DNA from: Niveispirillum sp.
Lineage (GTDB): Bacteria > Pseudomonadota > Alphaproteobacteria > Azospirillales > Azospirillaceae
Length of the DNA stretch: 64,000 nucleotides
NCBI RefSeq assembly: GCF_017996735.1
Contig: NZ_JAGOGJ010000025.1
Location: 1-64,000, forward strand
Direction: 5' to 3'
Shown here piece after piece: positions 42,712 through 50,576 of the stretch (position 1 is its first letter; each line of letters begins with the position of its first letter). The notes under the pieces are model-generated. The model was not told where the DNA came from and did not search any database. It was given only the letters and a program-made list of their open reading frames with translations. A program made the position numbers and the translations under genes.

Positions 42712-43956
42712 TCAATCGCGGTCGGCGATCACGCCGGCCTGTTTCAGGGCGCCCAGTTCGTCCGGGGCCAGACCCAGCCAGTCGGCAAGCGCCGTATTTG
42801 TATGTTCGCCCAGGCGCGGCGGCGGATTGTCATAGCGGGCCGGTGTAACGGACAATTTGCCGGGATAGGCCACGGTCGGCACCGCAACCCCATCCTCCCG
42901 CTCGAACCGCTGCACAACGCCGCGTGCGGGCACAAACGGGTCTTCGAAAATCTGGCCGATGGTGTTGACCGGCCCGGCGGGCACGCCCTTGGCCGGGAAC
43001 TGTGCCATCAGATCGGCCACCTTGTACCGGCCAATGATCTCCTGGAGCAGCGGCTCCAGTTGCGCCCGGTTCACCACCCGCTTGGCATTGGTGTCGAAAC
43101 GCGGATCGGTCGCCAGTTCCGGCACATTCAGCACGGCACACAGCGCCGCATACTGGCCGTTATTGCCCACGGCCACGACGATGGGGCCGTCGGCGGCATC
43201 GAACACACGATAAGGCACGACCGTCGGATGCGCGTTGCCCAGCCGACCCGGCGACTTGCCCCCCACCAGATAGGACAGCGCCTGGTTCGCCAGCATGGAA
43301 ATCTGCGTATCCAGCAGGGAGCAGTCGATATGCTGTCCCTGTCCCGTCCGCTCCGCATGGCGCAGCGCCATCAGGACGGAGACGGTGGCATACATGCCCG
43401 TCGACACATCGGCCATGGCCACGCCGGGCTTGATGGGCGGGCCGTCCGTCTCCCCCGTGATGCTCATCATCCCGCCCATGGCCTGGGCCACGAAATCATA
43501 ACCGGGACGGTCGGCATAGGGGCCGGTCTGGCCGAAGCCGGTGATGGAGCAATAGATCAGCCGGGGGTTCAGGGCCGACAGGCTCGTATAATCCAGCCCG
43601 TATTTCTTCAGGCCCCCGACCTTGAAATTCTCCACCACAATGTCGGCTTCGACCGCCAGCCGGCGGATCAGCGCCTGTCCGTCGGCCGACGCCAGATTGA
43701 CGGCGACCGAACGTTTGTTGCGGTTGCAGGACAGGTAGTAGGCGCTTTCCCCTGCCCCGTCCCATCCGTCCTCCCGCGGCAGGTCGGGCGGGCCCCAGCT
43801 ACGGGTATCGTCCCCGACCCTCGGCGCCTCGATCTTGATCACATCGGCGCCGAAATCCGCCAGGATCTGGGTGCACCAGGGCCCGGCCAGCACGCGCGAC
43901 AGGTCCAGGACCTTCACGCCGGCCAGAGCCATCGGGGACGGGGCGTTACCGCTCAT
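42712..43956 (-). CDS. CaiB/BaiF-type (family III) CoA-transferase
   Basis: A 414-residue CoA-transferase with strong family character: LAGVKVLDLSRVLAGPWCTQILADFGADVIKIEAP, NRNKRSVAVNL, YCSITGFGQTGPYADRPGYDFVAQAMGGMMSITG, and VAMADVSTGMYATVSVLMAL, whose Asp is the expected acyl-anhydride residue. It ends with RLGEHTNTALADWLGL. Members transfer CoA to dicarboxylates or aromatic and alicyclic acids from succinyl-CoA or acyl-CoA donors. The ATG at 43956 has GAGG 5 bp upstream and starts 7 bp after the thiolase stop. It probably activates the acid entering the pathway, but the substrate is unassigned. Confidence 0.9.
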   Translation of the reverse strand: MSGNAPSPMALAGVKVLDLSRVLAGPWCTQILADFGADVIKIEAPRVGDDTRSWGPPDLPREDGWDGAGESAYYLSCNRNKRSVAVNLASADGQALIRRLAVEADIVVENFKVGGLKKYGLDYTSLSALNPRLIYCSITGFGQTGPYADRPGYDFVAQAMGGMMSITGETDGPPIKPGVAMADVSTGMYATVSVLMALRHAERTGQGQHIDCSLLDTQISMLANQALSYLVGGKSPGRLGNAHPTVVPYRVFDAADGPIVVAVGNNGQYAALCAVLNVPELATDPRFDTNAKRVVNRAQLEPLLQEIIGRYKVADLMAQFPAKGVPAGPVNTIGQIFEDPFVPARGVVQRFEREDGVAVPTVAYPGKLSVTPARYDNPPPRLGEHTNTALADWLGLAPDELGALKQAGVIADRD

Positions 43957-43963
43957 CGCTGCC

Positions 43964-45160
43964 TCACGCCCGCTCGAACACGGCTGCCAGCCCCTGGCCG
44001 CCACCGATGCACATGGTTTCCAGACCATAGCGCCCGTCGCGGCGGTGCAGCTCACGCGTCAGGTTGGCCAGGATGCGCCCGCCCGTGGCCCCGATCGGGT
44101 GGCCCAGCGAGATGCCGGAACCGTTGACATTCAGCTTGTCACGATCGTCCCAGCCCCAGCCCTTCAGCACGGCCAGCACCTGCGGCGCGAAGGCCTCGTT
44201 CAACTCGACCAGATCGATATCCTTCCAGGACAGGCCTGTGCGGGCGAACAGCCGCTCCACCGCCGGCACCGGGCCGATACCCATGCGCGACGGCTCGCAG
44301 CCTGCGGCTGCCCAGCTATGGAACCAGGCGATGGGCTCCAGTTGCAGTTCCGCCAGCTTGTCTTCGGCCACCACCAGACAGGCGGCGGCGGCGTCATTCT
44401 GCTGGCTGGCATTGCCGGCGGTGACGATACCGCCCTTTTCGATGGGGCGCAGGGCGCCCAGCGTCTCCATCGACGCATCGGGGCGATAGCCTTCGTCATG
44501 GGCGAACAGGACGGGATCGCCCTTTTTCTGCGGGATCGGCACGGGCACCAGTTCGTCGGCGAACTTGCCCTCCTTCCAGGCCTGGGTCGCACGGCTGTGC
44601 GACATGACGGCAAACTCGTCGGCCTGTTCGCGGGTGATGCCGTAATCCTTGGCCAGATTCTCCGCCGTTTCGATCATGCCGGTGATGATGCCGAAGCGGG
44701 AAATGGGCTGTGACATCACCCGGCCACGCGTCAGCCGGTCATGCATGGTGACGGAGCCGGAGCGGGCGCCACGGCGCATGTCGGTGGAATAATATTCCAC
44801 ATTGCTCATGCTCTCCACGCCGCCCGCGATCACCACGTCGGCGGCCCCGGTCTGCACCATCATGGCCGCATCGATAACCGATTGCAGCCCCGACCCGCAG
44901 CGGCGGTCAAGCTGATAGCCCGGCACGCGGATGGGCAGATCGGCAGCCAGGGCCGACCAGCGGGCGATGCAGGGCGCCTCGCCATTGCCATAGCCCTGGG
45001 CGAAGACGACATCGTCGATCCGTTCCGGATCGATGCCGGTGCGCGCGACCAGCGCCTTGATGATGACGGCACCCAGGTCGCCGGCCTGGAGAGTGGCCAG
45101 AGCGCCGTTGAACTTGCCCACCGCCGTGCGCAGCGGGGAAACGATGGCGGCTTTACGCAT
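43964..45160 (-). CDS. Thiolase (acetyl-CoA C-acyltransferase) 2
   Basis: A 398-residue thiolase. The nucleophile Cys88 is in YQLDRRCGSGLQSVIDAA; VELNEAFAPQVLAVL, NGSGISLGHPIGATGGRI and TMCIGGGQGLAAVFE complete the active site. It is closer to acetyl-CoA acetyltransferase/beta-ketoadipyl thiolase types than thiolase 1, so the two probably cleave different chain lengths or branched substrates. GGAAGGAACCC precedes the ATG. It follows the acyl-CoA dehydrogenase gene by 21 bp and precedes a CoA-transferase by 7 bp in one transcript. Confidence 0.93.
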   Translation of the reverse strand: MRKAAIVSPLRTAVGKFNGALATLQAGDLGAVIIKALVARTGIDPERIDDVVFAQGYGNGEAPCIARWSALAADLPIRVPGYQLDRRCGSGLQSVIDAAMMVQTGAADVVIAGGVESMSNVEYYSTDMRRGARSGSVTMHDRLTRGRVMSQPISRFGIITGMIETAENLAKDYGITREQADEFAVMSHSRATQAWKEGKFADELVPVPIPQKKGDPVLFAHDEGYRPDASMETLGALRPIEKGGIVTAGNASQQNDAAAACLVVAEDKLAELQLEPIAWFHSWAAAGCEPSRMGIGPVPAVERLFARTGLSWKDIDLVELNEAFAPQVLAVLKGWGWDDRDKLNVNGSGISLGHPIGATGGRILANLTRELHRRDGRYGLETMCIGGGQGLAAVFERA

Positions 45161-45181
45161 GATATGGGTTCCTTCCAGGCC

Positions 45182-46330
45182 TTATGCCTCGGCGCCACGC
45201 AGCATTTCGCGGGCGATGATGATCTGCTGGATCTGGGACGTGCCCTCATAGATGCGCAGAAGGCGGACATCGCGGTAGAAGCGTTCGACCTTGTATTCCG
45301 CCATGTAGCCGGCGCCGCCATGGATCTGCACGGCGCGGTCAGCCACGCGTCCCACGGCCTCGGTCGAGAAATATTTCAGCACGGAGCAATCCAGGCTGAC
45401 CTTCTCGCCCGCATCGAACTTGGCGGCGACGGACCGCATCAGCGCCTCTGTCGTCAGCGTATCGACCTTGCTGTCGGCCAGCAGGGCCTGGACAAGCTGG
45501 AAGTCGGCGATGCGCTGGCCGAACTGCTTGCGCTCCATGGCGTAGCGTAGGCTCATGTCAATCAACCGGTCGCACATGCCCAGCGCCACGGCAGCGATAT
45601 GGATGCGGCCGCGGTCCAGAACCTTCATGGCCGTCTTGAAGCCACGACCCGGTACGCCGCCGATAATGTTGGCGGCCGGCACCTTCACATCGTCAAAGAT
45701 GACGTCGCAGGTGATGGAGCCCTTCTGCCCCATCTTCTTGTCGGGCTTGCCAAAGCTGATGCCGGGCGTGTCGGCCGGCAGGATGAAGGCGGAAATGCCA
45801 CCGGCCCCCTTCACGTCGGCTTCGGTGCGCGCCATCAGGGTGAATACCGAGGCGCGCGGGGCGTTGGTGATGTACCGCTTGGTGCCATTGATGCGGTAGA
45901 AATCGCCCTCGCGCACGGCAACGGTGCGCAGGGACGCCGCGTCCGACCCCGCTTCGGGTTCGGTCAGGGCAAAGCTGGCGACGGCTTCACCGGTTGCCAG
46001 ACGCGGCAGCCATTCACGCTTCTGCTGCTCCGTCCCGTCCATGACGATGCCTTGTGAGCCGATGCCGACCGTGGTGCCGATGACGGAGCGGAAGACCACC
46101 GAGGCGCGGGTCAGTTCCCGGATGATCGCGGCCTCCTCGCTCATGGTCAGACCCAGGCCGCCATATTCCTCCGGGACCGACAGGCCGAACAGGCCCAGGT
46201 CGCGCATTTCCTGGATGATGGCGGGCGGCACGGCATCGTCATGTTCGACCTGATCCTCTGCCGGGATCAGGCGTTCATCGACGAAACGGCGCACCGTGTT
46301 GCGCAACAGATCGAAGGTTTCGATATCCAT
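45182..46330 (-). CDS. Acyl-CoA dehydrogenase (FadE/GCDH-like size)
   Basis: A 382-residue FAD-dependent acyl-CoA dehydrogenase, canonical in length. It has LFGLSVPEEYGGLGLTMSEEAAIIRELTRAS, ASFALTEPEAGSDAASLRT (FAD/substrate motif), YAMERKQFGQRIADFQLVQALLAD, and RIYEGTSQIQQIIIA with the catalytic Glu in the YEGT position. The ATG at 46330 has GAGAGG 7 bp upstream and places the start 11 bp after the hydratase stop. It introduces the 2,3-double bond of a substrate distinct from that of the extended dehydrogenase at 39241 and the alpha/beta pair at 49441-51764. Confidence 0.92.
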   Translation of the reverse strand: MDIETFDLLRNTVRRFVDERLIPAEDQVEHDDAVPPAIIQEMRDLGLFGLSVPEEYGGLGLTMSEEAAIIRELTRASVVFRSVIGTTVGIGSQGIVMDGTEQQKREWLPRLATGEAVASFALTEPEAGSDAASLRTVAVREGDFYRINGTKRYITNAPRASVFTLMARTEADVKGAGGISAFILPADTPGISFGKPDKKMGQKGSITCDVIFDDVKVPAANIIGGVPGRGFKTAMKVLDRGRIHIAAVALGMCDRLIDMSLRYAMERKQFGQRIADFQLVQALLADSKVDTLTTEALMRSVAAKFDAGEKVSLDCSVLKYFSTEAVGRVADRAVQIHGGAGYMAEYKVERFYRDVRLLRIYEGTSQIQQIIIAREMLRGAEA

Positions 46331-46341
46331 GGGTCTGCCTC

Positions 46342-47172
46342 TCAAAACCGGGCCGTGGCATTCATGGCCACCGTGCCGTCGCAACGGATGGCGCGGACCC
46401 CGCCGGGGGCCGCGTCGGGTGCCAGACGCACCCCTTGTCCAAGGAAAAGCGGGGCCGCAGCCCGGAATTCGAAGCCCGCCGGCGGCCGGCCAGCACGATG
46501 CCGGGCAAAGCCGAACAGCCTCACCGCCGTGAACGGACCGTGGATGACCAGGGCGGGATACCCCTCCTCCTGCATCGTGTAGGGGAGGTCGTAATGGATA
46601 CGGTGGCTGTTGAAGGTGACAGCGGAGAAGCGGAACAGGTCCACCGGAGTGGGGTGCCACGTCACTTCCCCCGCCTCCACCGTCAGGTCCGCATCCACCA
46701 CGGGCATCGTGCGCTCCCCGGCGGCGCGATAGACGATGCTCTGTCGTTCCTGCACACGCGTGACGCCGTGCTGGGCGATGGTGCGATCCACCTCCACGAA
46801 GACCAGATCACCGGACTTGCCGGACTTGTGCTTCACCGAAGCGATGGTCTGGGTCAGCAAGGCGGCTTCGCCCAGGGCCAGCGCGCCGTCGAACCGCATG
46901 CTGGACGCCGCGAACATACGCCGGGCAAGCGTGATGGGCGGCAGGAAGCCCCCGCGCCGGGGGTGACCGTCGGGGCCGATCTCATCGGCGGCGACGGTGG
47001 GCAGGAAGAAGGCCCAGTGCGCCAGTGACGGCTGTACCGCCTCGACATCCAGGCTTTCACCGATGGTGGCGGCGAAGCGGCGCAGCGCCTCAGCATCCAG
47101 CACCTGCTCGCGGGTTTCCTGCCGACCGGTCCAGCTTTGCCAATGGGCCAGTTCCTCGGGCGTGACGGCCAT
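46342..47172 (-). CDS. meh: FAS1-like/MaoC dehydratase, probable mesaconyl-C4-CoA hydratase
   Basis: A 276-residue protein of the HTD2/FAS1-like MaoC group. The N-terminal hot-dog has HWAFFLPTVAADEIGPDGHPRRGGFLPPITLARRM; the C-terminal one carries the hydratase signature FRFSAVTFNSHRIHYDLPY near residue 185. This layout is that of mesaconyl-C4-CoA hydratase of the 3-hydroxypropionate bicycle, which forms (S)-citramalyl-CoA. The gene lies 3 bp after an Mct-like mesaconyl-CoA C1-C4 CoA transferase, which strengthens the call considerably. Other members of this group hydrate 3-methylfumaryl-CoA or itaconyl-CoA, so a related C5/C6 substrate remains possible. Confidence 0.75.
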   Translation of the reverse strand: MAVTPEELAHWQSWTGRQETREQVLDAEALRRFAATIGESLDVEAVQPSLAHWAFFLPTVAADEIGPDGHPRRGGFLPPITLARRMFAASSMRFDGALALGEAALLTQTIASVKHKSGKSGDLVFVEVDRTIAQHGVTRVQERQSIVYRAAGERTMPVVDADLTVEAGEVTWHPTPVDLFRFSAVTFNSHRIHYDLPYTMQEEGYPALVIHGPFTAVRLFGFARHRAGRPPAGFEFRAAAPLFLGQGVRLAPDAAPGGVRAIRCDGTVAMNATARF

Positions 47173-47175
47173 GGT

Positions 47176-48408
47176 TCAATCCCCCTGTGCCGGGCCGGCG
47201 ACGATGCCGGCATCATGCAGACGGCCGATCTCCCTACTACCCAGGCCCAACAGGGTTGCCAGCACCTCATCCGTATGCTGGCCCAGCCGGGGGGCCGGCA
47301 GCAGGGCGCCACGATCCAGCCCCGCCAGGGTGGCGGCCGGTCCGGACACCGGATAGGTCAGGCCCGACGGGTGGTCGGACAGGGTCTGGAAAATCGGGTT
47401 GGCCTTGAACAACCTGTCATCGCCCGTCACCGCTTCATGAAGGGTCTGGTACTTGCCCCAGGTGACGCCGGCCGCATCGAAGGCCGGTGCCAGGCGATCC
47501 AGCGGCTGTGCCGCCACGGCCGGCGCCACCAGTGCGAACAGACGCTCGCGATGCCGGAAGCGTACCCCTTCATCGGCGGCGAAGCTGACGCCCAGTTCCC
47601 CTTCCAGTGCGGCCACCTTTTCCTTCAGCGACAGGACCTTGACCAGGCCCGACCATTGGCGGGGCGTGATGGCGACAAGCATGACGCGTTCCCGGTCGGC
47701 CGTGATGAAATCCCGGCCAAAGGCGCCGAACAGGTCATTGCCCATGCGCGGCCGGTCCGTGCCCGTCGCCAGCACCTCTGCCACGGACCCGATATGCGAC
47801 AGGCTGGACGCCACCAGATCGGAGAGCGGAATACGGATATCGCGCCCCCGGCCCGTCAGCCGGCGGGACCGTTCGGCCGCCAGCAGGGCGAAGGCGGCAT
47901 AGGCGCCGCCCAGCAGGTCCCAGGCCGGCAGCACATGGTTCACCGGTCCCGCCGCTTCTACCGGCCCCGTCATGAAGGGGACGCCGGCGGCGGCATTGAC
48001 GGTATAGTCCACGGCGGGCGCCCCATCGGCCCAGCCCATGATCCGGGCGCAAATGATGTCCCGCCGGCGGGTGGAAAGCGCCTCGAACGACAGGAAACCC
48101 TCGACCGGGTAATTGGTCAGGAACAGGCCGGCATTGTCACCGGGTGCCGTCGCCAGCGCCAGCGACAGTTCCCGCCCCTCTGGCGAGGACAGGTTCAAGG
48201 CGATGGATTTCTTGCCCTTGTTCAGCCCTTCCCAATAAAGGCTGTCACCCTTTTCGCTAACCGGCCAGCGCCGGAAATCCGGGCCACCGCCGATATTGTC
48301 GAAGCGGATGACCTCCGCCCCCAACTGGGCCAGATGCAGGCCGCAGGAAGGTCCGGCGATGAACGCCGCCCCTTCCACCACGCGCAGTCCCGACAGAATG
48401 TCGTACAT
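47176..48408 (-). CDS. mct: Probable mesaconyl-CoA C1-C4 CoA transferase (2-methylfumaryl-CoA isomerase)
   Basis: A 410-residue CaiB-fold protein that matches my recollection of Chloroflexus Mct closely. Shared stretches are GLRVVEGxAFxAxPxxGxxLAQLGAxVIRFDxIGGGxDxxRWPV, then KGKxSIAxxxxxPxGxEL, VDYTVNxxxGxPFMTGPV, VNHVLPAWD, AAERxRRLTGxG, and a C-terminus APRLGxHTDExL with GRLHDxGIVAGP. Mct moves CoA within mesaconate from C1 to C4. The downstream neighbour is the C4-CoA hydratase, the next enzyme of that route. This conjunction is the strongest pathway clue in the right-hand cluster. The gene begins 11 bp after the MDR reductase stop. Confidence 0.8.
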   Translation of the reverse strand: MYDILSGLRVVEGAAFIAGPSCGLHLAQLGAEVIRFDNIGGGPDFRRWPVSEKGDSLYWEGLNKGKKSIALNLSSPEGRELSLALATAPGDNAGLFLTNYPVEGFLSFEALSTRRRDIICARIMGWADGAPAVDYTVNAAAGVPFMTGPVEAAGPVNHVLPAWDLLGGAYAAFALLAAERSRRLTGRGRDIRIPLSDLVASSLSHIGSVAEVLATGTDRPRMGNDLFGAFGRDFITADRERVMLVAITPRQWSGLVKVLSLKEKVAALEGELGVSFAADEGVRFRHRERLFALVAPAVAAQPLDRLAPAFDAAGVTWGKYQTLHEAVTGDDRLFKANPIFQTLSDHPSGLTYPVSGPAATLAGLDRGALLPAPRLGQHTDEVLATLLGLGSREIGRLHDAGIVAGPAQGD

Positions 48409-48419
48409 TCCCGCCCCCT

Positions 48420-49424
48420 TCAGGCCAGCTTGACCAGCATGCGGCCCAGATTTTCACCCCGGAACAGGCCGAAAAACGCGTCCAGGGCATGGTCGATGCC
48501 CTCATGCACCGTCTCCGCACTGTCCAGCTTGCCTGCCCGATGCCATTCGGTGACCTGGGCCAGGAACTTTTCCTCCAGATGCAGGTAGTTCAGCGCGATG
48601 AAGCCCTGCAGGCGCAGGCTCTTGACCACGACCTGCATCAGGTTGCGCGGGGCGGCCGACGGTTCGGTGGCGTTGTACTGGCTGATCATGCCGCACAGGG
48701 CGAAGCGGGCGAACGGCTTGGCCACCGCGATGGCCGCCTGCAGATGGTCGCCGCCGACATTGTCGAAATAGACGTCGATACCGTCCGGCGCGGCCTTGGC
48801 CAGGGCCTTTGTCAGGCTGGGTTCAGCCTTGTAGTCGATGACAGCATCCAGCCCCAGCGTCTCGCGCAGGAAGGCGGCCTTGCGTTCACCCCCGGCCGAA
48901 CCGATCACGCGGCAGCCCATGATCTTCGCGATCTGGCAAACCACGGACCCAACCCCGCCCGACGCGGCGGAAACAAAGACCGTCTCCCCGCCCTTCAGGC
49001 CCGCCACCTCGAACAGTCCGGCATAGGCGGTGAGGCCCGTCATGCCGGCAAAGCCCAGATAGGCCTGGGGCGGCAAAGCACCGGCATCCCGCTTCTTCAA
49101 GGCGGCGGCAGGGGCGTTGACGTACTCCCGCCAGCCCAGCCGCGACCAGACCAGATCACCTGCGGCAAAACCCGGATCGTTGGAGGCGGTGACGATGCCG
49201 ATGCATGGTCCCTCCATCGCCGCGCCCAGGGTGAAGGGCGGGACATAGCTTTTGGCGTCGTTCATCCGGCCGCGCATCGCGGGGTCAACGGCCATCCAGT
49301 GATTGCGGACCTGCACTTCTCCCGGACCGGGGTCGGGCACGGTGACGGTGGCCAGTTCGAAATTCTCCGGCACGGGCATGCCGGCGGGGCGGCTGACCAG
49401 ACGGACTTCACGCGATTGCGGCAT
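48420..49424 (-). CDS. NADP-dependent MDR-family oxidoreductase (zinc-independent, prostaglandin reductase-like)
   Basis: A 334-residue medium-chain reductase of the leukotriene B4/prostaglandin reductase (YfmJ/CurA-like) group. It has LVSRPAGMPVPENFELATVTVPDPGPGEVQVRNHWMAVDPAMRGRM, GFAGMTGLTAYAGLFEVAGLKGGETVFVSAASGGVGSVVCQIAKIMG (NADPH-binding AASGGVGS), and YFDNVGGDHLQAAI. No structural zinc Cys set is present. Such enzymes reduce the double bond of an enone or 2-enoyl substrate. I chose the ATG at 49424 because GGGGGAAACCG directly precedes it; an ATG nine codons upstream overlaps the dehydrogenase stop. Confidence 0.88.
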   Translation of the reverse strand: MPQSREVRLVSRPAGMPVPENFELATVTVPDPGPGEVQVRNHWMAVDPAMRGRMNDAKSYVPPFTLGAAMEGPCIGIVTASNDPGFAAGDLVWSRLGWREYVNAPAAALKKRDAGALPPQAYLGFAGMTGLTAYAGLFEVAGLKGGETVFVSAASGGVGSVVCQIAKIMGCRVIGSAGGERKAAFLRETLGLDAVIDYKAEPSLTKALAKAAPDGIDVYFDNVGGDHLQAAIAVAKPFARFALCGMISQYNATEPSAAPRNLMQVVVKSLRLQGFIALNYLHLEEKFLAQVTEWHRAGKLDSAETVHEGIDHALDAFFGLFRGENLGRMLVKLA

Positions 49425-49440
49425 CGGTTTCCCCCGCCTC

Positions 49441-50547
49441 TCAATAGCCATTCAACAGGGCATAGCGTTCGCGATGGAACGCGACGTCGCCATAGGACAT
49501 GTCCAGCACGCGGCCGCGTTTCAGATACAGTCCGGCATCATGTTCATCGGTCATGCCGATACCGCCATGGAGCTGGATCATTTCCGCCCCCATGCGGCGC
49601 ACCAGATCGCCGGCCAGCGCCTTGGCCACGGACACAAGCGACGCTGCATCGGGGGCAGCATCATCCAGGGCCGCCAGCGCCGCCTCCACCGCCGACCGGG
49701 TCAGTTCCAGTTCGCCATAAAGGGCGGCCGCGCGATGCTGAAGCGCCTGGAACCGGCCGATGATCTGGCCGAACTGCATGCGTGTCTTCAGATAATCCAG
49801 GGTGGTATCGAAGGCCTGGGCGGCTGTGCCCAGCATTTCCGCCGCCACGACCGCCCGGACACGGTCCAGCACGCCGTCCAGCAGGCCGGGGGTCGACAGG
49901 CGTGCATCTTCCGCCACCATGACCCCGTCGAAATGGCATAGGGCCGCCCCCCGGACGTCGATCTCCTTCAACGGCGCGATGGTCAGGCCTGGCGCCCCGG
50001 CATCGACCAGGAACAGCGCGACACCATCCGGCGTGGCCGCCGATACCAGAAAGGCATGGGCGGCCAGACCATTGATCACGGGCCGTTTGGCCCCGGACAG
50101 GCGCCAGCCCCCGCCCTCACGCGCGGCGGTCAGGCCGGGGGCGGCCGGATCATGGCGGGGACCTTCATCAATGGCCAGCGCCAGCACGGCCCGGCCTTCC
50201 ACGATGGCGGGCAGCCATTCATCGGCCAGCACCGGCGCGCCACCCAGCCGCAAGGCGGATACCGCCCCCACGCCTGAGGACACCAGCGGTGAGGTCACCA
50301 GATGACGCCCCAACTGTTCGGCAACGATCCCCATCGTCAAAAGGCCCAGGTCCGATCCGCCGTGATCCTCGCCGGCCAGAATGCCTGTCCACCCCATCTC
50401 CGCCATCTCGGCATAGAGCGCCGGATCATGGCCGGGGGCGGGAGTGCCCTGACGCAGGGCGCGCAACGCCGTGACCGGCGCGCGGTCGCGCACCCAGGCC
50501 TCGGCCGCATCACGCAGCATGCGCTGTTCTTCATTGAGGACAGCCAT
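49441..50547 (-). CDS. Acyl-CoA dehydrogenase, small non-catalytic partner of an alpha/beta pair
   Basis: A 368-residue acyl-CoA dehydrogenase-fold protein: MGWTGILAGEDHGGSDLGLLTMGIVAEQLGRHLVTSPL, LDYLKTRMQFGQIIGRFQALQHRAAALYGELELTRSAVE, and MIQLHGGIGMTDEHDAGLYLKRG. Neither Glu position used by characterised family members (YEGT loop or the ER motif before the middle helix) is occupied. It is paired with the gene at 50577-51764 which has that Glu, as in heteromeric dehydrogenases of steroid side-chain degradation. GGAGGAGTCGAT precedes the ATG, and the upstream partner ends 29 bp earlier. Confidence 0.87.
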   Translation of the reverse strand: MAVLNEEQRMLRDAAEAWVRDRAPVTALRALRQGTPAPGHDPALYAEMAEMGWTGILAGEDHGGSDLGLLTMGIVAEQLGRHLVTSPLVSSGVGAVSALRLGGAPVLADEWLPAIVEGRAVLALAIDEGPRHDPAAPGLTAAREGGGWRLSGAKRPVINGLAAHAFLVSAATPDGVALFLVDAGAPGLTIAPLKEIDVRGAALCHFDGVMVAEDARLSTPGLLDGVLDRVRAVVAAEMLGTAAQAFDTTLDYLKTRMQFGQIIGRFQALQHRAAALYGELELTRSAVEAALAALDDAAPDAASLVSVAKALAGDLVRRMGAEMIQLHGGIGMTDEHDAGLYLKRGRVLDMSYGDVAFHRERYALLNGY

Positions 50548-50576
50548 ATCGACTCCTCCCGCAACCTTCTTGGGTT

